From Corella eumyota (Eukaryota > Chordata > Ascidiacea > Phlebobranchia > Corellidae): a DNA stretch of 64,000 bases. The first letter of the stretch is position 1, and every line of letters begins with the position of its first letter. The translations under genes and the position numbers were made by a program. The DNA lies in contig OY720100.1 of assembly GCA_963082875.1 (NCBI GenBank), positions 3,658,001-3,722,000 of the forward strand, in the 5' to 3' direction. The notes below the pieces were generated by a model. The model saw nothing but the letters and a program-made list of their open reading frames with translations, did not search any database and was not told the DNA's origin. Shown in pieces: positions 36,601-49,075 of this stretch.

Positions 36601-37054
36601 TTTAGTATAGTTTAAATAAAAATTAAATTGGATCAAATCTTTTAAACAAAATTTTATACAACTTATTTACAAGCCATTAGGAAAACTTAGCATACCGTGT
36701 ATGTTTCGTTGAAAACTACTCCAATAGCCGGAAGTGAAGGATTAAGATAAGTGAACTGAAATCCAACAATAGACAACATCATCCAAGCGGACACGAACGA
36801 GGCATATTCGCCAAGTTTTGAATTTCCCTTCGATTAAAAAAAACATTTTTTATTTATTTGTGTTAGGTGAAAAAATTTAAAATCTTTAAAAATTTTTATT
36901 TTTATTTTGTAAACCTTAATTAAATATAAACATTTAAAATAAAAAACTATTTGCACAAAAATTAAAAAATTATAAATTAATCTTAATTTAAGTTTCACTT
37001 AAAGTTGTAACTTTTTTTAAATAAAAAAACAAAAGTACTTACCACATCAGACAT
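33616..37054 (-). CDS. Divergent SLC2/GLUT-type sugar transporter
   Basis: Twelve-helix major-facilitator membrane protein of the SLC2 (GLUT) family, probably a facilitative hexose or polyol carrier. Ten exons: 37043-37054, 36696-36827, 36159-36426, 35947-36068, 35586-35756, 35374-35468, 34980-35151, 34433-34596, 34194-34338, 33616-33786, giving 483 residues. The first exon codes only MSDV. Family marks are GRVIIGLPAG, IGELC, IPNTPAYL (in place of the usual PESPRYL), FCGINGIGFYS (usual QQxSGINxxxYY), ESNRPTAMG, and the C-terminal LPETNGKTEEEI. The GRR motifs after helices 2 and 8 are degenerate (NNMSRKH and KRIGPN). The exon ending at 34194 uses a GC donor (ATG|GCAAGT). A near-full SINE lies in the intron at 34665. 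Transport substrate is unknown, and a non-glucose role is plausible given the altered motifs. Confidence 0.92.
34665..34957 (+). mobile_element. tRNA-derived SINE, full length
   Basis: The best-preserved copy. It has a tRNA-like head (CCGGCAGCGTGGTGTAGTGG, A box), a B box GGGTTCAATCCCC, the core CCCTTGAGTAAGGCGCTATA and CTGCTGAGCCAGCACG, then AATTATCGGGCAATTATAAT, GACTGGGTCGGAGTAACTG, GACTTTCCCACATCGAG and a GATATATACAAAAAAA tail. The core motif resembles the CCTTGAGCAAGGCACT string of many aquatic-animal SINEs (recalled, not checked). It lies antisense in an intron of the SLC2 gene. Confidence 0.92.
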
Positions 37055-39041
37055 TTTATCCTTGAACAATAATTTTTAAATAAAAATTCTGTATTTTATA
37101 TCAAAAATCAGAACTATATTTAAACACTTACTAGTTTACTTAAAAGTTATTAAGCTTAGCCTTAGGGGTCGACCTTTAATATTTTGCAATCAATTTATTG
37201 AGTCAAAAAAATGTATCACGCTTTTACCGATGACGCATCAAAAAAAACATATTTTTTTAACTATTTTGACGTAAAAATATTTTTTTTTTAAAAACATTAA
37301 AAATTTGTAACTGCTAAAAGTCCTAAGGCAATGCTATTAAACTAAGTTAAAAAAGGCTTATCATTTTGACTGTTTTGCGAACTTTTGGGATAAATAAATT
37401 AAAGCTAAAGTTATGCTAATACTATACCCCGTTTCAAGATTCTGTCGTAAAGTACAAATTAAGCATTTTTTTAACGGTCAAAATTATAAATATACCTTGC
37501 GTTGGCAATGTACATTATATTTATAATAATGTTTTTCTGTAAAGTTATTTTAGCAGTACCTTTATTTAACATTATCTTTAATATTTAATTTAAGATAAAA
37601 TAAACAGTTAAAAAATCTAAATGACTTAACTTAAAATTGCATCCACTTTTATAAAAAAAAAAACTAAAAAATAAATACCGCTGTTGTGCAATAAAAGTGC
37701 CATACACAGTTAAAAAATAAAATATGCATACTAAGGTGAAGTCTAAACTCCCTATTAATTCTGGTTAATCAAAACAGAAGTCAACTGGCGCTGTACTTAT
37801 TTTAACAGACGCCTTTGACCCGAGTAAACACGTGTTAAATATGTAAGTTTGATGTAATTAAAAATTCAATATTTTACATCGCGTGCAATAAACCGATTAA
37901 ACTTAATCTACAAAGTCAAAATAGTTAATACTTTATCAAATTTGGAACCTAATAAGTCGGGAACACCCAGTTAGTTAAACCTAAACTAAAAATGTGTCTT
38001 CAAAACCTAATAGGGAATGTACTTAAAAAACTACCCGAAGGCATTTTTTAAGTTGTTTTTTTAATGTGTTTCGCACGATTTCCTGACATCTCAAAATAAG
38101 TTGATTTATGTTGTATTATATATATGTTTATAATGTACTTATGCTAACCCTTAAGGCATTTTTTTATAATGCATCGTTATATGTTAAATCCACAATTGAA
38201 ATCACATGTGGTTTACGGTCTTCCAAAAACATAAGACGGTAAAAGTATATAAAGCAAAATACGTAAAAATAAGAGCAACATGTATTAATTATTGCAATTA
38301 TAAAACACTAATATACATATGGTTATCAGTTTGGGTTAAACTATATTTGAAAGTATTTAAAAAGGTGAAGTTTACAAATATATATTCTAAAAAACCATTA
38401 AATTTATAATAAATTTAGAAAAAAACGTAAAAGTACTAAGTTTGTTAAAGAACTTTAAACTACACATAATCTAAATGTTTTATAAAAACAATTTAGAACT
38501 GAAATAATTTTGACCTAACATATATTTTCTCTTAAAATGTATTGGTTCGAGGACAAATCCTAATAAAATAAATCACATAAAACATTTTTAATTAAATTTA
38601 AATTTAAAAACAACATAGTTATATGTAGATATTTGTATATTATATATTAAATACAGTAGTTTTGGCAAAATAAAAGCTAAAATCGCCGTCGTAAAGGAAT
38701 TTTAAATATTTTACCTTTTATGTAACCAGCCAAGCGAAAAGCCTAAAAAGGTACAAGCTGTTGACATGGCTACGCTATTGTTTGATTAAATCCCTTGTTC
38801 GCTATTCGCGCTTTGTGATTTTAACCTAGGCCACCACCGTGTTTTGTACCCAGTTTATTAACACTAAGCCTAAGTAAAAAGCCAGACTTTTTATGATTTT
38901 TGTCGTTCAGGTTTATCGAAAAAATATTTAAAAACTCAGTTTTTTTAAAGGTTAGCACTTTTAAACAAAACAACGTAGGACCAATATAAGCAAATAAGGT
39001 TTAAATGAAGTAAAGGTGTAGTTTTTTGAGTTGTATTCAAT
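37055..39041. other. Divergent intergenic region, SLC2 and CFAP97-like promoters
   Basis: About 2 kb between the starts of two divergent genes. AT-rich; no exon series is supported on either strand. The open frame at 38206-38409 is low-complexity and unsupported. Confidence 0.5.
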
Positions 39042-40739
39042 ATGCATCGCGCATACCAACCCATTCTGCCTTCCCACAATAAATTATTGCAAAAGAAATG
39101 GGATAATACATATTACAATGAACATAGAAGGAAGGTAAATGATTTAAACAACTGTTAATTTTAATACAATAGTTCTTAAATTACTAAATTGGCATGTCAA
39201 TTTTTTTATATAGGTATTGTTGAAGTTTTTATTGAATATTATAGTGATATCTGTTATTAAAACAGATTTTAATAATTAAGTAAATATTTAAGGTAGTGAT
39301 TTTTTATAGTTTCATTCTGTTTAATAATTAACTTACACTGGTTGTAAAATTTTGATTTGTTTGTGTTTTAAAAAGCAAAGTTTATAACGATTTAAAGTAG
39401 TTTAATTCATTTTATTTGTTGAATTTAAGTGATAATAAAAAGCACATGTACTTTTGTTGCTTATAATTCAAAAATCCTTCAAATCTTTAACGGCAGTACT
39501 TGACCAAGCTTAATAAAGGCCTACTCTTATATTTGTATAGGCTAAAACCACTCAACTTAGGGCCTATAGGCTATTTTTAATATTTAAACATACGCTTAAA
39601 AAGCGCTGGAAATTCGTAAGTTATTCAAAATATTAAAATGAAAAGTGAACAAAAAAAACTGAAGGGCCCTTGAAAGTTCGTAAACAACGGAACGTCGATG
39701 TTTCTTAGGTAGAGCAATACTAAAAAGATTATTATTTTATGACTTACTGTTTTTATTACCTCTTTATTAGGTGTACTTGGCAAAATCAATGGTCGATACC
39801 AATGCACCCCAGACTTATGTTCACATGCATTTAAAACTTAAAAAGCTTCAGATCGAGGAAGAAAAAATGAGCACGATAGAACGCGACAACCGGATTTTAT
39901 TGGAAAAAATGAGCTTAATAATGCGAACTCGAGGCCGAGTGGACAATCGAAACGATTATGCCTACAGAAGGTGTTTGTTTTATTATATAACGTGGCCAAC
40001 AATAATATTGTTATAAACGTTTATTTTAAACCAAATTATTATATAGCCTTGGGTAATACGTAATTTAATCACCTTTAACCAGACATAATTTACTTTATAT
40101 AACTTTAACTTTTTACTATATGCAATTTAAACTTAGAATTTTTTTGTATTAAACGACAACTTTTTTCCTTAGCTTAAATCGTGAAAAACGACAACGCGAA
40201 CTTCTAAGGGTGACCAAAGAAAATCAACAGATCCTCGGCCGCATAACGATGCGCGAACCTGAATATAATCACCGCAAGTGGGAGCAAGACTGGCAGGGTA
40301 ATGAGAAACTGATGGACAACATCGGAAAATATCCGAAAAATTGGTGGAAAACAGTCGAGACCCACGTAAGAGTGATAAACCAATAACTTTTAAAATAAAA
40401 CTTTACTTATATCATCGTTATGTCACTAAATGTAATGACACAACGCTAAAAACTGCCCATATATATAAGGTCTTGTTACGCGCGACATGCCAAAAATACA
40501 GTAACTAGATATGCTTAAAAATTAGCTGTCAAGCCCTAAAGAATAGATACATGGCGTTGATTATGTTAATTTTTTTTTCAAAGTTATTTTAATTGATTTC
40601 TTTTTAGCGCAAAAGAAGGCAACGCAGATCTAAAAGTGCAAAAGCGGACGACGAAAAAGCGGAAAACAGCGGAGAAAAAACGAGCTCGGAAGCTGACAAG
40701 GACGAGGCTAACAAGCCGGCAGAAGAGGAAACATCTTAA
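39042..40739 (+). CDS. CFAP97-domain (Hemingway family) ciliary protein
   Basis: Small protein of the CFAP97/Hemingway family, whose members are linked to axonemes and sperm flagella. Four exons: 39042-39134, 39771-39970, 40173-40365, 40608-40739, giving 205 residues. The N terminus MHRAYQPILPSHNKLLQKKW is followed by the family core: VDTNAPQTYVHMHLKLKKLQ, IERDNRILLEKM, IMRTRGRVDN, SLNREKRQRELLRVTKENQQ and the EPEYNHRKWEQDW end. Helical coiled-coil character runs through about residues 50-150. The last exon is a charged Lys/Glu/Ala/Ser tail starting RKRRQRRSKS, which could bind tubulin or act as a nuclear signal. The layout looks most like the vertebrate CFAP97D1/CFAP97D2 genes, but I could not align them. 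The ATG is the only candidate in exon 1. An AATAAA lies near 40960. Confidence 0.9.
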
Positions 40740-41871
40740 GCTTCCGACTTTTCAAAATTTCCAAGTTAAATCGCTTCGTTTCATTAACTGCCTAGTTTAC
40801 TGGACAATTTATTTAGCAACTTACTTAACCTAAATCTCAAGTGTTTACTGATTAACTATATTAAGTATTAATACTAACTAAATGTTTTTTATATTAGTAA
40901 ATTACAAATATTTTTAGCTTTTGTATATTATTCTAGCGGCAAATTTGTAAATATATTCGTAATAAAAGCATTATTTTTTGATTAATCTGAAAAATTTTAA
41001 TCTAGTTAACTAACAACAAACATCAACTTAAGTTTGATTAATTCCTTATCCGCATTAACTTTTAAAATTACGACGAAAAGTGTTTCTGCTTTACAAAATC
41101 CGGGATGCTTAAGGGCGTTTGTTTATAATCAACCCGACTAACGTCCGTCTATGTTTTACGAAGAAAAATGAACTTAAAATAGGCTTGCCACTTTATGTGA
41201 AGCATATTCTTTAAAACTTCAATTTTAAATAAAGATATTTGAACTACATCAACGTTTCAATAACTTCTACTAAATTTTCCTAAAGACCATTTTTGTTGGC
41301 TTATCAACAAACTTGTAACTAATTAGAATTTTATTGTCATTTTAAAGCCAATTGTTTATATTTCAAATATGTATAATTAAGTTGTTAAGATTATAACTAG
41401 ATTTATAATTATTTACCTAATATCCTTAATGATTAAACCAATGGATTTAACTAGTGCAGATTGCTAAAAACAAATGTTTCTGTATAGAAACAGTTAAAAC
41501 AATACGGTAAAGAAGAGCAAAGCGGTGCAACAAAACATAAATAATAATTCTTTTTACAAGTTAACATTTCACGGACAAGACGACAGAACAAGTGACAAAC
41601 ATGTAACAATAGACATTTCACAAACAGAAAGACCAAAGCACTATAAAAGCGTTTTTTTTAATGTATTTACATTTCGACCAGCTTTTTTTCAGCATAGCCT
41701 ATTAATGACTGACTAGTCCTGCTTGAGCACTCACAAAACCTCGGCCGCTAGATGGTGCTGTGGAGGTGACAGCCTTTATGTCAACTTTGAACATAATACT
41801 AAGAATTCAAAGCGTAAAAAATTAATATGGGTACATACCATTAATATAACTATTTTTAAAGTAATTTATAC
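40740..41871. other. Convergent 3-prime region
   Basis: 3-prime UTRs of the CFAP97-like gene (+) and of the EGF/C-type-lectin gene (-). Overlapping open frames on both strands near 41451-41716 show no family motif or splice support. Confidence 0.5.
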
Positions 41872-44800
41872 TTACAATTCGCACATGTATTTGTGACGAA
41901 CTGGCCTTCCATTGCCTGGCATTCCACATGATTGTTGCTTTGTACCTTCGTAGTTTTTATTGATTGTTACTCGCTCAATGACCTCGCCTTCTTCAACGTT
42001 AATACTACGAAAAATTTTGAAATAAATAACTTAAAATAAAATTTAAAAAAAAAAGCAAAAATAAGTCTTAAAAAGGTATTTTCAATCAGCTTTGGTGTAA
42101 AAAAGGTTTTTTAAACATAACTAAACATGAATACTTGAACTAATTTACCTTTTTAAGGTATTTTAAAACAAATATAAAATATATTTATAGTTTCAATTTT
42201 GCTAAACCACCATGAACAGGTGTTTTATCGTTTATGATCAATACGGTTAACCGAACGTTAAACCGCTAACCAAAAAAACTACAAGCGTAAACTAAAGTCA
42301 GAGGGCAAACCATAATTGGAAGTAACTTTACCACGCGCTTTTGGAATAGTTCATGTTTAAATACACGTTCGTTTAGCAAATTGTATATGACTAACGTTTA
42401 GTAGCGGCTGGGCGACGTGTTTCCCTCAGGCGTATTATATTTCAAGGTCTAGCTTTCGAAAATCTATTTTTCTCTCAATTTGACGTTGTTATTACGTCAT
42501 AAAAACTACGTATTAAATTTTTTTGGGGTTCGTTGATATCATTATTACATAGTGATGTGTATTACAACAAACATGGCCATGTCTTTTTTTAATGCATGAG
42601 TAATGTTTTTCAGGTCAAATCTTAATACCAAAATGGGCGACTCATAGATTTTATTACAATAGGACAATAAAAATAGGTTTGAAACTAGAACTACCCAATA
42701 TAACTCGTGTGTAATAGGGATAAAATAAAAATAGTATTGTTGTACATTTTTTATTTAGAATAAAAATAGAAATTTTGTAAGAAATTTATAAAAAATTTGG
42801 CATAAGCCTTATACAAACCTGATTAAACTTTTCTTGACATTATTTTTCAAGTTTTGAGTGATCTGATAGTTCGCCACTGAGCCGTCTTCCCAAGTCCATA
42901 CCGGTACACCACCACTTGTCTGATTGTACGACAACCCTGTTAGAACATCAAAAAATATTTATTGGATAAAACTTAGAACGCCCAAAAAATAAAAAAATAA
43001 ATATTTAATTTGGGCTTGTACTGGACACCCAATTTTAAAGTATATATATATACTTCAAATTATAAAAAGGCAATCTCTAAAGGGTCCTAGTAAACAGCAA
43101 TATCACCACAACGACCAAAAAAAATATGAGCATTAAACGCGATTTATAGTATAGCCACTTTAATAAATTTACAGTTAAGTATTGCTCCTAAAATACACTT
43201 TGATTTTAGGTTTAACTTGAATGGTTACCCAATAATAATAGGCTTACATTCTTTTATCTATAGTACCTACACACCAGTATAAGCAGATTACATAGACGCA
43301 TTACAAAAGTTTATGACATCCTACTTTTTTCCCATAAAAAAAATTAAAAACCTTGTTAAAATGTTGACTTACCAATCCAGTAATTATCTTCATCCTCCGG
43401 ATCAGCCTCCTGGATGTAGTCAGCCAAGCTTGTAAGTCGACTGTGATCTTTAGCAATTGCGAGTTGGGAGTTTACGATATCAGAACAACTAAATATAACA
43501 AGCGTTTTAATTAACTTTAATATTGGTTTACTTATATCATATGTTGTGATAATATGTATGACAACACAAAGGCCTTTTACGAATTAATATCATTTAGGGC
43601 AATACTTTTATTAGATCCTTTTTTAAATTTTTTTCGGAGACTTGAGTAAAATTTAGCTTTTACTTTTGCTTCGGCCAAACAACTATGCTTATACTTTTAG
43701 ACATATTAAATAGCTTTTAAAAGAAAAGAGAATTTAAACCGATTTAGTTCTTAATATAATCTACATTTTCTCCTATTACAAACCAATTAACAGTATAAAG
43801 TCACATGTTTAAATAGAAGAATAAATAAAAATATAACAAAACTAGTTTTTTTTTTAAAACAAACTTACACTGTCTTTGCCTCTTCACATGTTACTTTATC
43901 CTCAGAAATCTTGAGACAGTTGTAGCCATCATTTGTTTTAAAATACCCCTTTGGACATTTACATCTTGGTTGTTTGGTGCAATCTAATACAAAACATTAT
44001 AAATAAATAAGTTACGCCCAAATGACATTAAAAAAAATGTAGCTATAAAATCAAAAACCTTCAACGCAATTTTATTTATTTTTGTAAAAATAAATTGACC
44101 AAATGGGTAATTAAAAATCCTGGTCAGTAGTTTATAGGTAAACTTTAAATTTAATTAACATTTGAACTAGATCAGTTTTAGAAAGGCATAACACGTTTAT
44201 TTATTTTACCTTAAATAACGAGACGACCGTGATTTTAGTTTTTACCACAAGACGAAGTTATTATACCGGTTTTGCAAGCTATTTAAGTGCCCGCATAATT
44301 TTGCCAAATTGGTATACGTATATACTTGCATTCTATCTTATCGTTTTGACCGTTACGAATTTAATAACATACCATTTTGTTTGTAAACTCTTGTAATATT
44401 GTAATTATTAGGTTACTTTAACAATGACTTACTAAGCTATGGTTTGGCAAAGGGTAAAACTGGTTTTAACATTTTGATTTAGTTTCTTTTTAAATAAAGC
44501 TTATTGCCCATATCTATTAATAGGTAAACGTAGCTTAATTTACCAAATGTTAGAAATACTTTTTCTATACAGTTTGTCACACTGAAATTGTGATTGGCAT
44601 TATTACTTAGCGATTTATTAGTTTATTTATGTGATTTGTGTATAACTTACTGTATGCCATCTCTTTAATGTCACTAATAACCTCGTCCAAGCGGGGCCTC
44701 TTTTTGCCACTCACTCCAGCAGTGTAGTCAGCTAACTTAGCGTGCATACGTCTAAGAGCAGGCTTAGCGCATTTACACAAAGACAGCCAGTCCTGAGAAC

Positions 44801-44906
44801 TCTCCTTGGTCTGAATCTTCTCCTCATCTTCGATCAACTCCGACCTGGCATGTGTCACAAAGGCCAGGAGACACATTCCAGTTGCGATCCACACTCCCGC
44901 TCTCAT
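41872..44906 (-). CDS. Secreted EGF plus C-type-lectin-domain protein
   Basis: Secreted protein of 245 residues in five exons: 44651-44906, 43869-43983, 43373-43488, 42819-42936, 41872-42004. Residues 1-22 are a signal peptide (MRAGVWIATGMCLLAFVTHA). An unrecognised charged region with two cysteines (LCKCAKP) follows, then a small EGF-like unit with the CxCPxGY pattern (RCKCPKGYFKTNDGYNC), then a C-type-lectin fold from about residue 115. The fold shows CEEAKTVCSDIVNSQLA, YWIGLSYN, VWTWEDGS and the closing SCGMPGN and YMCEL. The usual calcium-sugar triplets (EPN or QPD with WND) are not evident, so classical sugar binding is doubtful. Family-level call is firm; the ligand is unknown. Confidence 0.85.
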
Positions 44907-46378
44907 GTTGTTTTCCAGAATAATCCAATAACCAAAAAGTTAAACTTTTTTTTTGTTTAACCAGTGAGACGGTAATTATAATTAATTCAACTCTATATTA
45001 TCCTGTAAAAAAATATAATATGTTTAAGTACATTATGTACATTTTTGCGTACTTTTTGTTTTAACTTTAACTGAACATTAATCTTTATTTAAACCCTAAC
45101 CTTTCTTCCTTTTGTAATTAATTCGGTTAAACAACGTTTGTAGTACGACGATTAACGAGTCAGGTTAAGATCAACATTAACATAAATAAATCGCCATTAA
45201 TCGGTTTGCTATTGACGTCATATATTTTCTCATATAAACAACTATTACTAGGTTAAAATAACCAAACTTTCAATTCGGAGTAAACTGTAATCCTCTTTGT
45301 TCTCACAAACCGAAATTGGTTTAGTATAAATTTGTACTTCTTTCATTTTAGGTTGAGATAAAGTATTATTACTAAGCCCTTTTTATAATTTTTCTATAAC
45401 TGATGTGGTTTAATTCCTAAATTATGGAATATTCTCAAATAAAGTAACTGTTTTAACTACTTAAATTCCTGATTCGTTTTTTTTTTCTGTCTAACATTTT
45501 TTACTAACTTATAAGTTAACAAATTTACTAACTTATAAACTAACACAATATACTAATATTATAAAAGTTAACTAAATTATTTAACTTTACAGTAATTTTG
45601 CTAAACTGTTCTATATACATTTTTCAGGCTAATACATCAAAAATGGTTGACAGCTACTTTTGATAATAAGCTAATGTCGATTATAACCTTGTACAACGCA
45701 TAGAGAACAAAGAAAGCCTAAACAACTTATAATAATTCGTACGTCTCGCGAAACTCGCAGGTATTTGCCCTCGGGCCTTGATTAAAGGCGTTCAAGAGAA
45801 TTCTGAAGGCAGTTAAACGTTTATTACCAAATTTTAACGTATGTATAAAAACACGTTGTCGATCTGGAATTTTTTTCAAGTATGTTTTTTTTTATTTATT
45901 TTGGTTTTCGCGCATTGATAAAAGTAAATAATAAATACGATATACAATAAATATTACAACAGTGCGACGGAAAAAAATGACAAAATCAATTTAATAATTT
46001 AAAACATGCCAAAAGTAATAATGTTATACAAAGATTTTATAGTACATTACCCAAAAATGTTCGTAAATTGGTGCTAATCATATTGTAATTGTTCGTCGAA
46101 TCTATTATTACACACTTAAATATGTTGTGAAATGACATTTACAAAGGTTTCCTATCATTTGTGAATTTTTTTGTTTAATTTTTAATTTTCTTAATATTCT
46201 ACTGAGGTTTATGGTACATTTATGTATAAATATGATAATTTGCATATGACAAAACACAATTTTTACCAAATATGGATAAGTAGAAGATCACATAAATTAC
46301 ATTATACGGACTTAGTACTTTGATTCACTTAAAAAAGGTGCCAAAAATAACATTTATCCTTTATTAGGACTAATGCTA
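44907..46378. other. Intergenic, between lectin genes
   Basis: AT-rich DNA holding the promoter of the EGF/lectin gene and the 3-prime end of the first membrane lectin. From about 46250 it is part of the duplicated lectin unit (AAATATGGATAAGTAGAAG also at about 49405). No other feature was seen. Confidence 0.5.
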
Positions 46379-47496
46379 TTATTCGTTCCAATTTATGTAA
46401 CCGTTTTCAATGTCTTTATCCCTTTGATCTACTCCAATAGAAATGTTATGCTGAACATGACAAGTTGGAATTTCATAACCTGGAGAACGTGTAGGTGCAG
46501 AATTGTATTGGCGACGTGATGCTACTTGAATATTGGGTATTGTTTCATAATAGTGTACTCCTGTAAAAAGTAACATAATTATCTAAAATATAGGTTTTAA
46601 AGATTCAGCAAATTCTAGGTAATATATAAATATCCATAACATGAAGCGATTATCCCTGCAAGTTACAGAAAATTGTTCAGTCCAGCAGAATACCTGATAT
46701 TTCAAGAACTGTGCTCTGCGCCTGTGATTTTCTGTTGCTACATTTTTCGTTTGGTTTTGCACATGTTTTTTTTACTATGTACAAAACTAATACCCCAAGT
46801 AGTGTTAGAGATAAAACAACAATTACTGATAACTCAAAATAAGTTTTCCGATTCATAACGATGGTCGCTTTGGTAGCCTCAATAGTGGTCGCTTTAGTAC
46901 TGGGTCTTCGTTGACAAATGTAAAATGTTGTATCCATGCAGCAAGCTTCATGGTATCGTAATGCTTTCTGGTGAGATAGGTATGCACATTCTTTTATGCC
47001 GAAACGTGCTTGACATGGAACTGTCAGTGATACATTAATAGTAACATATTTAGGGTTGTCAAACCACCTAAAGTACGTTGTGTTTACAAATTGCAAACCA
47101 ACCCAATAGTAATACGTTGTATCTAGCAAAAAACAAATTGGGATTGTATAACTTGGTTGTTATCATTTAAATATAAACTTAAAAAAACCTATATTACATT
47201 ATCATTTACTTAAATGTTCAATTATCCAGGAGTTATCTTGATTTTCAAACGTTGCTAGATTTGATTTTAACTTTGTACATTCTGTTATTGCATTTTCAAA
47301 TGTATCCAAACGAGTTGAAAAGTAATATGTAAAGTTATCCGGCCCTTTGATCCATTCTAGTGACAAAATTTTTTTTATTAAAATAATTTAATATTGAAAT
47401 TAACATATTTTTTAGCTTTTTTGTATAAATTTATAGTTTACCTGAGTTTATTGATGTAAAACAACATAGAAACAGCAAAATATTTAACTTCATCAT
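46379..47496 (-). CDS. Membrane C-type-lectin receptor, copy 1
   Basis: Type I membrane protein of 270 residues in four exons: 47442-47496, 47210-47356, 46694-47122, 46379-46560. Order: signal peptide (MMKLNILLFLCCFTSINS), C-type-lectin fold in exons 2-3 (ECTKLKSNLATFENQ, YYWVGLQF, closing FYICQRRP), a very short Thr-rich stalk (TKATTIEATKAT), one membrane helix (LSVIVVLSLTLLGVLVLYIV), then a cytoplasmic tail of about 85 residues. The tail has four tyrosine sites: HYYETI, RQYNS, GYEIP and NGYINW, the last being a Grb2-type YxN. The canonical calcium-sugar triplets are not seen in the fold. It is the tandem paralogue of the gene at 49469-50981; here stalk and lectin fold share one exon. A recognition or signalling role is inference. 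Confidence 0.88.
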
Positions 47497-47726
47497 CACA
47501 AATTTATACATTTAACACTTTTCAAAAATTGTTATGTCATCCACTATTCTTTAAAAATCTACTACTATGTTTTTCTGTAACTTTGTCCTTTTATAAACTT
47601 CTGGCTTACAAAGTGTAAATAAACTTTTAAAAAATGTGGAAAAATTTCCCTTACACTCTGATGTAAGAAAATAAGTACGATAGTAGTAACTAACAGGTGT
47701 TTATATGCCGGTTTTTATACGCTTGA
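47497..47726. other. Duplicated 5-prime flank of lectin copy 1
   Basis: AACTTCTGGCTTACAAAG, GTAAATAAACT and CTTACACT strings recur in the same order at about 51060-51150 upstream of copy 2, so the duplication includes the promoter region. Confidence 0.6.
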
Positions 47727-48419
47727 TTACGCACCAGTTTGGGTGTCAAAATTACGCCCCCGTTTTTTTTCTCTAAAATTACGCACCCGTTTGGGTATCG
47801 AAATTACGCCCCCGTTTTTTCTCTAAAATTACACACCCGTTTGGGTGTCGAAGTTACGCGCCCGTTTTTTTTCTCTAAAATTACGCACCCGTTTGGGTGT
47901 CGAAGTTACGCGCCCGTTTTTTTCCCCTAAAATTACGCACCCGTTTGGGTGTCGAAGTTACGCGCCCGTTTTTTTTCCCTAAAATTACGCACCCATTTGG
48001 GTGTCGAAGTTACGCGCCCGTTTTTTTCCCCTAAAATTACGCACCCGTTTGGGTGTCGAAGTTACGCGCCCGTTTTTTTTCCCTAAAATTACGCACCCGT
48101 TTGGGTGTCGAAGTTACGCCCCCGTTTTTTTCCCCTAAAATTACGCACCCGTTTGGGTGTCGAAGTTACGCGCCCGTTTTTTTTCCCTAAAATTACGCAC
48201 CCGTTTGGGTGTCGAAGTTACGCGCCCGTTTTTTTCCCCCTAAAATTACGCACCCGTTTGGGTGTCGAAGTTACGCGCCCGTTTTTTTTCCCTAAAATTA
48301 CGCACCCGTTTGGGTGTCGAAGTTACGCACCCGTTTTTTTAATGACGGACAGGTTTGATTGTGTCGAGGCTGTCAGAATTACGATGCGCCCGTTTTTTTC
48401 AGAATTACGATACGCCCGT
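47727..48419 (+). repeat. CpG-rich 52-bp minisatellite, about 12 units
   Basis: A 52-bp unit repeats about 12 times, with almost constant spacing (one 53-bp step). Each unit is itself a dimer of TTACGCACCCGTTTGGGTG-type and TTACGCGCCCGTTTTTTT-type halves of about 26 bp, so the ancestral unit was probably half as long. The end (48380-48419) holds diverged half-units. The unit is GC- and CpG-rich compared with the surrounding DNA. Because 52 is not a multiple of three and the forward frames lack stops, long artefactual open frames appear; I do not think they are genes. Confidence 0.92.
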
Positions 48420-48599
48420 ACACACTAGTTTTATTTAAATCATTAGTTAAAAAGTTTTTTTTTGCTTGGTTCGGTTAAAATTTGAACGATTTGATTAAAC
48501 TGCAATTCATCGTTCTTTTCGATTTGCTTTTTTAACTTATTGTGAATTTCTTTTCGATTTGCTTTTTTAACTTATTGTGAATTATGTGAATGGAGCTAG

Positions 48600-49075
48600 C
48601 TATTGCGTCTTCGATTATCTCATCGATGCGGCTTTAAACCGGGGAAGCTTCGTTTAAACCCTTTTTACTACAGTAATAAAGAACATTTAAACAGTTTGAA
48701 AAATTTTCTGGGTATCCTAAAACATACGCACCGTTTGCTAACAGCGCGTCAGCTAAATCGACTAGCTTCACTTGTATTTCGAGTTTCTACTGTAAGCACT
48801 TAAAAAGCCTGATGTTAATCGACAACTTTGAACCAACACATCATCCGGAAGCTTTCGCTTTCGAATCAGATGTTCCATTAGACTTTGAAAAGATTTAGGT
48901 TTTTCGATTTTGGTAAGCCTAATTTTTTTTTTATTTAATTTTCTTTAGCCTTCGATACAGTTGCAATTGAAAAGTCATTTTGTACCATTGTACTTTGTGC
49001 GGGTTCACCTAATTCAGTTAAAATCAGTTCAGATAAAAAACTAAAGCTGTCCACTTGTGATTGAGTCATTTTCAA
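48600..49075 (-). other. Unrecognised protein-like open segments
   Basis: Three short minus-strand segments in different frames look more protein-like than their surroundings: one starting MTQSQVDSFSFLSELILTE (about 49070 downward), one with SFQSLMEHLIRKRKLPDD (about 48890 downward), one with LVDLADALLANGAYVLGY (about 48760 downward). I recognise no family. They may be remains of a dead gene or mobile element. No intact gene is claimed. Confidence 0.3.

Noticed and set aside
38717-38769. Possible minus-strand first exon (MSTACTFLGFSLGWLHK followed by a donor)
   Set aside because: No downstream exon of matching phase was found before the SLC2 start; joining it to SLC2 exon 2 would break the frame.
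41451-41716. Overlapping open frames on both strands
   Set aside because: Short, no motif, no splice support, in a convergent 3-prime region.
47739-48428. Long open frames with Arg/Pro/Phe repeats in the minisatellite
   Set aside because: The repeat unit is stop-free in the forward frames and its length is not a multiple of three; no start context, splice sites or family motif support a gene.
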